A stretch of DNA of 64,000 nt from Inhella proteolytica (GTDB taxonomy: Bacteria; Pseudomonadota; Gammaproteobacteria; Burkholderiales; Burkholderiaceae_C), in the NCBI RefSeq assembly GCF_016093275.1, contig NZ_JAEDAK010000009.1, positions 62,001 through 126,000 of the forward strand, given 5' to 3'. Positions within the stretch are counted from its first letter, which is position 1; each line of letters starts with the position of its first letter. Made by a program: the position numbers and the translations under genes. This document shows positions 36,677 through 44,224 of this stretch, piece after piece. Below the pieces are notes generated by a model. The model saw only the letters and a list, made by a program, of their open reading frames with translations. It had not been told where the DNA came from and made no database searches.

Positions 36677-38581
36677 ATGTGCGGCCTGACCGGTTTCCTG
36701 ACCCAGCAAACGCGCCCGCAGCCCGAGCTGCGCGCCGCGCTGGCGCGCATGACCGCCACGCTGACCCACCGCGGCCCCGACAGTGAGGGCCTGTGGCTGG
36801 AAGGCGGCATGGCCCTGGGGCACCGGCGCCTGGCCATCGTCGACCTCTCGCCTGCCGGGCACCAACCCATGGCCTCGCGCTGCGGGCGCTATGTGCTGGC
36901 CTTCAACGGCGAGATCTACAACCACCTGGAACTGCGCCGCGAGCTGCCGGCGCAAGACTGGCGCGGCCACTCGGACACCGAAACCCTGCTCGCGGCCGTG
37001 GCGCGCTGGGGCCTGCAGGGCACGCTGCCGCGCCTGGTGGGCATGTTTGCCATCGCGCTCTGGGACCGTGAGCAGCAGACCCTGCAGCTCGCGCGCGACC
37101 GCCTGGGCGAGAAGCCGCTGTACTACGGCCAGCTGCCCGGCGGCGACTTCGTCTTCGGCTCCGAACTCAAGGCCCTGCGCGAGCACCCGGACTGGCAGGC
37201 TGCGGTCGACCGCAGCGCGCTGGCGCTCTACATGCGCCACAACGTCGTGCCGGGCACCCATTGCATTTACCAAGGCCTGCACAAGCTGGCGCCGGCACAT
37301 TGGCTGAGCCTGCGCGCCGGCCAGGCTCCGCAGACCGGCTGCTATTGGGACCTGCCGGCGATTGCCGCTGCCGGCCAACGAGCCTGGGCTCCGGAGGACG
37401 CTGTACAGCGTCTGGGCGAGTTGCTGGATCAGGCCCTGCGGGGCCAGCGCGTGGCCGATGTGCCGCTGGGCGCCTTTCTCTCGGGCGGCGTCGATTCCTC
37501 CACCGTGGTGGCGCGCCTGCAGGCCCTGAGCGAGCGGCCCGTGCACAGCTTCGCCATCGGTTTCGAGCAGGCGCACCTGAACGAGGCCGAGCACGCTCAG
37601 GCCGTGGCCGCGCATCTGGGCACGCGACACACCGAGTTCTATGTGAGCAGCGCCGACGCGCTGGCACTGATTCCGCAGCTGCCCCAGCTCTATGACGAAC
37701 CCTTTGCCGATTCCTCGCAGATCCCCACCCATCTGGTGGCGCGCCTGGCGCAGCGCGAGGTGCGCGTGGCGCTCTCGGGCGATGGCGGCGATGAACTCTT
37801 CGCCGGCTACAACCGCTATGTACTGGCGGCGAAGGTCTGGCGCCATCTGGCGCGCCTGCCCTTGGGCTTGCGGCGCTGGGCGGCACGCTGCGTGCTGAGC
37901 CAGCCGCCGGCGCGGCTGGACCGCCTGGGACGTTGGATCGGCCGCGCGAACCTGGGCGACCGGCTCCACAAGGCCGCCGAGGCCGTGCTGCCGGCGGTGG
38001 ACGCCATGGCCATGTACCGCGCCCTGGTCTCGCACTGGCCCGACCCCGGCGCCCTGGTGCTGGGTGCGCAGGAAGGGGCGAGCTGGTTGGACCCCGGTCG
38101 ACTGCCCGCCCTGCCCGAGGCGGTGGACCGCATGGCCCTGGCCGACCAGATGACCTACCTGCCCGACGACATCCTCGTCAAGGTGGACCGCGCCGCCATG
38201 GCCGTGGGCCTCGAAACCCGCGTGCCCCTGCTGGACCACCGCATCGTCGAGTTCGCCTGGCAGTTGCCGCTGGACCTGAAGCTGCGCGAGGGCCAGAGCA
38301 AATGGGTGCTGCGCCAGCTGCTCTACCGCCAGGTGCCGCGCACGCTGATCGATCGACCCAAGCAGGGCTTTGCCGTGCCGCTGGACGCCTGGCTGCGCGG
38401 CCCGCTGCGCGACTGGGCGGAGGCCCTGCTGGAACCGACGCGGCTGCACCATACCGGTCTGCTGGATGCCGAGCGGGTGCAGCGCCACTGGCAGGAGCAC
38501 CTGAGCGGCCGGCGCAACTGGCAATACCGGCTCTGGGACGTGCTGATGTTCCAGGCCTGGCATGAGCGGTGGATGCGATGA
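36677..38581 (+). CDS. Asparagine synthase (glutamine-hydrolysing)-type amidotransferase
   Basis: 634 residues. N-terminal class II glutaminase with Cys2 (MCGLTGF), RGPDSEG, FNGEIYNH; C-terminal synthetase domain with the PPi loop LSGGVDSSTV near 267 and the GDGGDELFAGYNRY signature. AsnB paralogues in polysaccharide clusters often amidate uronic acids in the glycan instead of making free asparagine, e.g. in capsule and exosortase-linked loci. I infer that role here from its place among glycosyltransferases. The stop overlaps the next ATG. Confidence 0.92.
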   Translation: MCGLTGFLTQQTRPQPELRAALARMTATLTHRGPDSEGLWLEGGMALGHRRLAIVDLSPAGHQPMASRCGRYVLAFNGEIYNHLELRRELPAQDWRGHSDTETLLAAVARWGLQGTLPRLVGMFAIALWDREQQTLQLARDRLGEKPLYYGQLPGGDFVFGSELKALREHPDWQAAVDRSALALYMRHNVVPGTHCIYQGLHKLAPAHWLSLRAGQAPQTGCYWDLPAIAAAGQRAWAPEDAVQRLGELLDQALRGQRVADVPLGAFLSGGVDSSTVVARLQALSERPVHSFAIGFEQAHLNEAEHAQAVAAHLGTRHTEFYVSSADALALIPQLPQLYDEPFADSSQIPTHLVARLAQREVRVALSGDGGDELFAGYNRYVLAAKVWRHLARLPLGLRRWAARCVLSQPPARLDRLGRWIGRANLGDRLHKAAEAVLPAVDAMAMYRALVSHWPDPGALVLGAQEGASWLDPGRLPALPEAVDRMALADQMTYLPDDILVKVDRAAMAVGLETRVPLLDHRIVEFAWQLPLDLKLREGQSKWVLRQLLYRQVPRTLIDRPKQGFAVPLDAWLRGPLRDWAEALLEPTRLHHTGLLDAERVQRHWQEHLSGRRNWQYRLWDVLMFQAWHERWMR

Positions 38582-39666
38582 GGCTGGCGATCCTGGCGAA
38601 CTCGGCCTGGTACCTGCAGAACTTCCGCCTGGGCTTGGCCCGTCATCTGCGTGAGCTGGGCCATGAGGTCATCTTCATCGCCCCAGCCGACGGCTACGAG
38701 ACCCGGCTGACCGACGCCGGCTTCGCCTTCCACCCCTGGCAGCTGGCGGCGGGCGGCACGCGGCCGCTGCAGGAGTTGCGCTCGCTGGTGAAGTTGCGCG
38801 GGCTGCTACGCCGGCTGCAAGTGCAGGCACTGCTGAGCTACACACCCAAGGGCAATCTGTACGGCGGCCTGGCGCTGCCGAGCTGCACGCGCTTTCTACC
38901 CAATGTCTCGGGCCTGGGGCGGCTTTTCATCGAGCCCGGCCTGCTGACACAACTCGTCAAGCCCCTGTATCGCCTGGCCCTAGGCCGGGCCGCCTGCGTG
39001 CTGTTTCAGAACGAGGATGACCGCGCGGTCTTCGTCGGGCTGGGCTTGGTGGAACTGGCGCGAACACGGCGCCTGCCGGGCTCGGGCGTGGACCTGCAGC
39101 ACTTCCAGCCCGCCCCGCGCCACGGCCCGGCCCGGCGCTTCCTGATGGTGGCGCGCCTGCTGCGCGACAAGGGCGTGCACGAGTTCGTGGCCGCCGCCCG
39201 TGTGCTGAAGCAGGAACGGCCCGATTGCGAGTTCGTGCTGCTGGGTTCCTCGCGCGCCGCCAACCCCACGGCGGTTCCAGCCGCCGAACTGCAGGCCTGG
39301 CTGCAGGCCGGCTGGGTGCAGCACATCGAGCAGGTGGACGACGTGCGGCCCGAATTGGCGCGCGCGGACTGCATGGTGCTGCCCTCCTACCGCGAGGGCG
39401 TGCCGCGCAGCTTGTTGGAGGCGGCCGCCATGGCCAAGCCCCTGCTGGCCACCGATGTACCCGGCTGCCGGGACGTGGTGCGGCCCGGCCTGAACGGCTG
39501 GCTGTGCGCGCCACGCAACAGCGCAGCCCTGACGCAGGCCCTGCGCGACGCCCTCGCCTGCCCGCCCGAGCGCCTGCAGGCCCTGGGCCAGGCCAGCCGT
39601 ACCCTGGTGGAACAGGAATTCGACGAGCGCCAGGTGTTTGCCGCCTACGCCGAGTTGCTGCGCTGA
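38578..39666 (+). CDS. GT4-type glycosyltransferase
   Basis: 362 residues from the ATG at 38578 (ATGA overlap with the amidotransferase). Features: LRELGHEVIFIAPADGYE, YTPKGNLYGGLA, VARLLRDKGVHEF, LPSYREGVPRSLLEAAAMAKPLLATDVPGCRDVV. This is the PglA/CapM-like GT4 group that often adds GalNAc or fucosamine residues; the precise sugar is not known. Confidence 0.9.
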   Translation: MRLAILANSAWYLQNFRLGLARHLRELGHEVIFIAPADGYETRLTDAGFAFHPWQLAAGGTRPLQELRSLVKLRGLLRRLQVQALLSYTPKGNLYGGLALPSCTRFLPNVSGLGRLFIEPGLLTQLVKPLYRLALGRAACVLFQNEDDRAVFVGLGLVELARTRRLPGSGVDLQHFQPAPRHGPARRFLMVARLLRDKGVHEFVAAARVLKQERPDCEFVLLGSSRAANPTAVPAAELQAWLQAGWVQHIEQVDDVRPELARADCMVLPSYREGVPRSLLEAAAMAKPLLATDVPGCRDVVRPGLNGWLCAPRNSAALTQALRDALACPPERLQALGQASRTLVEQEFDERQVFAAYAELLR

Positions 39667-39803
39667 ACCGCCCGCAAAGCCCGTGACTTTTGTCCTCCCG
39701 CCCCGCAGGCCCGGGGGTATCAAGGCGTAACCAGACTCGGAGAATCGTCGGTTTGTGTTGGCCATCACATCGGCCGACAGCCCTGCCGCTAAACTCCCGC
39801 GCC

Positions 39804-40889
39804 ATGTCAGGGCAAGTAGAAAAAACTCGGGCGCCTGAGTTGGTGCAACGAGCCGATGCCGCCGCGCGACGCCAGACCGTCGCGGAGCTGCTCTCCCCGT
39901 GGGAAGAGTTCCGGCGCGTCATCCCGCTCGTATCGCTCAAATCCCTGTTGCACCGCCAGCACCCCCCGGCCCCCAAGGTCGCGGTGCTGCTGTGCACCAT
40001 GCAGGCGCAGCATTTTCTGGCCGAGCAGCTGAACTCCATCGCCACCCAGAGCCACCCGAGCTGGTCGATCTGGGCGTCGGATGACGGCTCGAACGACTAC
40101 ACGCACGACATCCTGGAGTACTACCAGTCGCACTGGGGCGAGGACCGCATCTCCATCCACGCCGGCCCGGCCGAGGGCTCGACGGCGAACTTCCTCTCGC
40201 TGACCTGCCGCGCCGACATCGAGGCCGACTACTTCGCCTACGCCGACCAGGACGACATCTGGGAGGCCGACAAGCTGGAGCGCGCGGTGGCCTGGCTGAA
40301 GACGGTGCCCGACCACATCCCGGCGCTGTACGGTTCGCGCACCCTGCTGGTGGATGCGCGCAACCAGCACATCGGCTACTCGCCGCTGTTCCAGCGCCCG
40401 CCCAGCTTCAAGAACGCGCTGGTGCAGAGCATTGCCGGTGGCAACACCATGGTCTTCAACCGCGCCGCGCGCGAGCTGCTGCGCACCGCGGGTGAGAACG
40501 TCGAGGCGGTGACCCATGACTGGTGGGCCTACATGCTGGTGAGCAGCTGCGGCGGCCAGGTGCATTACGACGAACACCCCACGGTGCGCTACCGTCAGCA
40601 TGGCGGCAACCAGTTCGGCTCGAACATCAGCCCGAAGGCCCAGCTCAAGCGCATCAAGCAGCTGCTGCAGGGTCGCTTTCGCGGCTGGGTGGACTGCAAT
40701 CTGGTCGCGCTGGAGCGCGTGCGCCATCTGATGACGCCCGAGAACCAGCAGGTGCTCGATGAGTTCATCGCCGTGCGCAAGCGCTGGGTCGGTGCACGCC
40801 TGGCCGGCCTGCGCCGCAGCGGCATCCACCGCCAGACCCGGCTCGGCAACATCGGCATCACGCTGGCCGCGCTGATCAACCGCCTCTGA
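39804..40889 (+). CDS. GT2-type glycosyltransferase
   Basis: 361 residues from the ATG at 39804. N-terminal tail of about 55 residues, then VAVLLCTMQAQHFLAEQLNSI, IWASDDGSND and YFAYADQDDIWEADKL, typical of the rhamnosyltransferase-like GT2 group (WsaF/RfbF-like). A 137-base gap upstream (39667-39803) breaks the otherwise overlapped series; only a weak TAAACT is visible there. Sugar unknown. Confidence 0.88.
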   Translation: MSGQVEKTRAPELVQRADAAARRQTVAELLSPWEEFRRVIPLVSLKSLLHRQHPPAPKVAVLLCTMQAQHFLAEQLNSIATQSHPSWSIWASDDGSNDYTHDILEYYQSHWGEDRISIHAGPAEGSTANFLSLTCRADIEADYFAYADQDDIWEADKLERAVAWLKTVPDHIPALYGSRTLLVDARNQHIGYSPLFQRPPSFKNALVQSIAGGNTMVFNRAARELLRTAGENVEAVTHDWWAYMLVSSCGGQVHYDEHPTVRYRQHGGNQFGSNISPKAQLKRIKQLLQGRFRGWVDCNLVALERVRHLMTPENQQVLDEFIAVRKRWVGARLAGLRRSGIHRQTRLGNIGITLAALINRL

Positions 40890-40893
40890 TCCC

Positions 40894-41808
40894 GTGAAGG
40901 ATCCGGTGGCCGGCGCGACCGCCGCGGTCCTCGTCGTCTACCACCTGCAAAGCCAGCCCGGGCCCATCGTCGAGCGCCTGCTCGCCCAGCTGGGTGTCGT
41001 GGTGCTGGTGGACAACGCGCCGGCCGGCCACCCTGCCCTGGCCTTGCTACCCGCGCACCCCCATCTGCTGCGCATTGCCAACGCCAACCGCGGCGGCCTG
41101 GCCGGCGCCTACAACCGCGCCATCGAACGCCTGCGGGCCGAACGGCCGGACATCCAGCAGATCGTCTTCGTGGATGAGGACTCGGAGGTTGACGTGCTGC
41201 CGGCCCTGCTGGCCGACCCCGCAGTGCGGGAGCTGCTGGCCGACGAGCAGGTGGCGGCCGTGGCACCGGCCTACCGCGACCGCGCCACCGGCTTGCGTGG
41301 CAAGCACCTGCAGTTCGAAAGCCGCTGGCGCCTGCGCTACCTGCCGCGCGAGGTCGAAGGTCTGCATGCGGTGGCCTTCGTCATCAACTCGATGTCGGTC
41401 TGGCGCATGGCCGCGCTGCAGCGCCTCGGGCCCTACGACGAAGGCCTGCGCATCGACCATGTGGACACCGAGTACTGCCTGCGCGCGCACCGTGCCAGCT
41501 TGAAGGTGATGCTGCACGGCGGTCACAGCTTCGGTCATCGCATCGGTGAGCGCCGGGTCTACAAGCTCTTAGGCGTGCAGTTGCAGGCGGGCGGGCATTC
41601 CCCGGCGCGCCGCTACCTGATCGCCCGCAACACGCTCTGGCTGGCCCGGCACAGCCTGTGGCGGGAGCCCGGCTTTGCCTGGCTGTGCCTGCTGCGCCTG
41701 GGCTACGAGGCGGTCGGCATCCTGATGGCCGAACCGCAGAAGCTGGCCAAGCTGGGGGCGCTGCTGCGCGGCTGCGGCGTCGGCCTGCTCTCCCGGCGGC
41801 TGGCATGA
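40894..41808 (+). CDS. GT2-type glycosyltransferase (rhamnosyltransferase-like)
   Basis: 304 residues from a GTG start. Motifs: AVLVVYHLQ, VVLVDNAPAG, ANANRGGLAGAYN, IVFVDEDSEVD (DxD-like), then the conserved HAVAFVINSMSVWR and IDHVDTEYCLRA of rhamnosyltransferases. The C-terminal part contains a membrane-associated segment. Stop overlaps the next ATG. Confidence 0.88.
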   Translation: MKDPVAGATAAVLVVYHLQSQPGPIVERLLAQLGVVVLVDNAPAGHPALALLPAHPHLLRIANANRGGLAGAYNRAIERLRAERPDIQQIVFVDEDSEVDVLPALLADPAVRELLADEQVAAVAPAYRDRATGLRGKHLQFESRWRLRYLPREVEGLHAVAFVINSMSVWRMAALQRLGPYDEGLRIDHVDTEYCLRAHRASLKVMLHGGHSFGHRIGERRVYKLLGVQLQAGGHSPARRYLIARNTLWLARHSLWREPGFAWLCLLRLGYEAVGILMAEPQKLAKLGALLRGCGVGLLSRRLA

Positions 41809-43004
41809 GGCCCGACCTGCTCCGCGGGGTGGGCGCCGGCCTGGTGGCCTGGGTGCTGTTCCTGCCCATCGGGCTCAAGTACCCGCTGCTGCTGATCCTG
41901 CTGGGGGGGGCCGTCTGGCGCCTGGGCGCTGCCGGTCTGCTGCAGTTGCTGCGCCAGGACCGGCCCTTGCAGGCCGCCCTGCTGTTCTGGCTGGGCTGCC
42001 TGGTTTCCGCGGCCTGGAGCCCGGCTCCGCAGAAGCAGATCGTCAACCAGCTCGGGCAGTACAGCCTGCTGCTGTTCGCCCCGGTGCTGGCCCACGGCCT
42101 GCCCAGGCCCTGGGCGCGCCGCGTGCTGGCGCATCTGTGCGCGGCCTGCGCCGTGCTCGGCGCCTGCGTGGCCTGGGGCACCGTGTTCGGCATGCCCTGG
42201 GCCGGCAGCGGCATCTGGGTCACCACCTTCGAAGCCGACGGCAATGCACGCATCCTGACCTCGCTGCTGTTGGCCATCGGCTGCGCGCTGGCGCTGGATC
42301 AGGCCCTGTGCAGCGCCACACCACGGGCGCGCTGGGCCTGGGGCCTGGCGGGGCTGCTGGCGTTGCTGGGTGTGGTGCTGCAAGACCGCCGCAGCGGCAT
42401 GGTGGTGCTGCCCCTGCTGCTGGGCCTGCTGGGCTGGCAGCGCCTGCCCAGCCTTCGCTTGCGCCTGGGCTTCGCGGCCGCCTTCCTGGCTGCCTGCACC
42501 CTGGCCTGGCAGGCCGCTCCCGGTGTGAGGGCCCGCTTTGCCGAGGGCCTGCACGAGCTGCAGCATTACCAGCTCGACCCCACCGCCCCCACCAGCTGGG
42601 GCCTGCGCGTGCTGATGATCGAGACCAGCGTGTCGATGATCCGCGAGAAGCCGCTGCTCGGGCACGGCCTAGCCAGCTGGCAGGGCGAGTGGTTCCAGCG
42701 CGTGCCGCACACCCATTACCTGCTGATCGAGAACAGCACCCCGCACAACGACTACCTGCTGGTGCTGGCCCAGGGCGGGGTGTTCGGCCTGGCGCTGCTG
42801 CTGGCCTGGTGGTGGCAGGTGCTGCGCCAGGCCTGGCGCGCAGGCCCGGGCTCGCATGCCGCCCTGCTGGTCTGGGCCGCGATGGCGGCGGCGGGCTTCT
42901 TCAACGTGATCCTGCGCGACGGGCGCTTTGCCGTGCCGCTGCTGATGGTGGCGGCGCTGGCCTGGGCGGGCCGCAGCGGTCCTCAGGCCCGCCCGGCCGC
43001 CTGA
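41805..43004 (+). CDS. O-antigen ligase/Wzy_C-family membrane protein
   Basis: 399 residues from the ATG at 41805 (ATGA overlap). About eleven helices; the periplasmic loop holds IREKPLLGHGLASW and THYLLIENSTPHNDYLLVLAQGG, the Wzy_C/WaaL pattern with the conserved HND. It either ligates glycan to lipid A-core or polymerises; the HNDYL loop fits WaaL-type ligases slightly better. Convergent with and overlapping the minus-strand GT4 by 22 bases. Confidence 0.85.
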   Translation: MRPDLLRGVGAGLVAWVLFLPIGLKYPLLLILLGGAVWRLGAAGLLQLLRQDRPLQAALLFWLGCLVSAAWSPAPQKQIVNQLGQYSLLLFAPVLAHGLPRPWARRVLAHLCAACAVLGACVAWGTVFGMPWAGSGIWVTTFEADGNARILTSLLLAIGCALALDQALCSATPRARWAWGLAGLLALLGVVLQDRRSGMVVLPLLLGLLGWQRLPSLRLRLGFAAAFLAACTLAWQAAPGVRARFAEGLHELQHYQLDPTAPTSWGLRVLMIETSVSMIREKPLLGHGLASWQGEWFQRVPHTHYLLIENSTPHNDYLLVLAQGGVFGLALLLAWWWQVLRQAWRAGPGSHAALLVWAAMAAAGFFNVILRDGRFAVPLLMVAALAWAGRSGPQARPAA

Positions 43005-44224
43005 CGGTAGAGGGATTCGTACAGGAAGGCCTCTTCCTCGATGCGCATGGGCAGGCGCACCGCGCGCCGCCACGCCGGCAGGCGTTCGGGTTCGGTCAGG
43101 CAGGCATCGAAGGCGGCGGCCCAGGCATGCGGCTCGTCAGAGTCCACCACCGCGCCACTGCCTTGCTCGCGCACCAGCTCGGCCGGCGCCCCGCGGTCCG
43201 ACACCAGGGCCGGCACACCGGCCGCGGCGGCCTCATGCAGCACCAGCGAGTAGGTCTCCGGCACCAGCGAGGGCAGGCACAGCAGATCGAGCTCCTGCAG
43301 CAGGTGGCGCACGCCCTTGGCGTCCAGCGGGCCCAGCAATTCGATGCGCGGGTCTGCCGCGGCCTGGGCGCGCAGGCCGGCCTCGAACGCGGCATCGCCA
43401 TGGAAGGCACCGGCCACGCTCAGGCGCAGCGGCGCATCCGGCCGCAGCGCCAGCGCCGCCAGCAGCAGCTGCACGCCCTTGGGCTTTTGCAGGCTGCCAA
43501 TGAAACCCAGGCTGAAGCGTTCATCGTGCCGCGGCACAGGCGGCGTGTGGGCCATGGCCAGCAGATCCACGCCATGTGGCAGCACCAGGCACTCCAGGCC
43601 CGGGAAGGCCTGTGCGATCTGGCGCTGCACGAAGGCCGAGGGCAGCACGCGCACCTGCGCATAGGCCAGCAGGGCGTGCGCACGGGCGTGGCGGTCGGCC
43701 AGGCCCTGGGGCGTCCAGGCCGGCGTGGCGCAGCGCTGGGCACAGGCGGCGCCGCCCTGCGGGCCGGTCGTACAAGGGCGCCCTTCCACGTCGATGAGAT
43801 TGACCCGGTAGCAGGCCTGGAAGAAGTCGGTCAGCGTCCAGACCAGCGGCAGGCCACAGCGCTGCACCGCCGCCAGCGCGGTGGCCATGCGCATGCCGTG
43901 CAGGGCGTGCACGAGGTCAAAGCGCTGCTCGGCCAGCCAGGTCTGCAGCTCGGCGCACAGGGGCTCGTCCACCTCGAAGCCATGGTCGGCCGTGGCCGGC
44001 AGGCGGCGGCGGTCCAGCAGCAGCACCGGCACGCCCTCCACCACCAGCGCTTGCGCGCCTGGCAGCCCGGCATGGGGCGAGGCCTGCGCCGGCGCCACCC
44101 GGCAGGCCAGCACCTGCACATGGTGGCCGGCGCGCTGGGCCATCTGGGCCAGGTTCAGGGCCACGCGTTCGGTGCCGCCCTGGAACTCGGGGAAGAACTG
44201 GTGCAGGACGAAGAGGATGCGCAT
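42983..44224 (-). CDS. GT4-type glycosyltransferase
   Basis: 413 residues. Starts MRILFVLHQFFPEFQGGTER; further GVDLLAMA after LVLPHG, LGFIGSLQKPKGVQ, SLVPETYSLVLHEAAAAGVP, the GT4 donor motif. A Cys-containing loop (ACYRVNLIDVEGRPC...CAQRCATP) in the N-domain resembles the metal-like inserts of some bacterial GT4 proteins. Final gene of the 21-kb minus-strand series; its ATG overlaps the stop of the preceding gene by one base. Confidence 0.88.
   Translation of the reverse strand: MRILFVLHQFFPEFQGGTERVALNLAQMAQRAGHHVQVLACRVAPAQASPHAGLPGAQALVVEGVPVLLLDRRRLPATADHGFEVDEPLCAELQTWLAEQRFDLVHALHGMRMATALAAVQRCGLPLVWTLTDFFQACYRVNLIDVEGRPCTTGPQGGAACAQRCATPAWTPQGLADRHARAHALLAYAQVRVLPSAFVQRQIAQAFPGLECLVLPHGVDLLAMAHTPPVPRHDERFSLGFIGSLQKPKGVQLLLAALALRPDAPLRLSVAGAFHGDAAFEAGLRAQAAADPRIELLGPLDAKGVRHLLQELDLLCLPSLVPETYSLVLHEAAAAGVPALVSDRGAPAELVREQGSGAVVDSDEPHAWAAAFDACLTEPERLPAWRRAVRLPMRIEEEAFLYESLYRQAAGRA

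Noticed and set aside
35297-38563. Minus-strand frame of over 1000 codons opposite the GT4 and amidotransferase genes
   Set aside because: The plus-strand proteins carry complete catalytic motifs; the minus frame has none.
39667-39803. Promoter before the GT2 gene at 39804
   Set aside because: A TAAACT at 39790 would start transcription almost on the ATG and has no -35, so I did not list it.
27800-43004. PEP-CTERM/exosortase EPS cluster
   Set aside because: WecA, PCP, OPX and AsnB-like genes fit, but no exosortase with its Cys/Arg motifs, no PEP-CTERM protein and no PCP-associated kinase is present; the 413-residue membrane protein resembles a polymerase.
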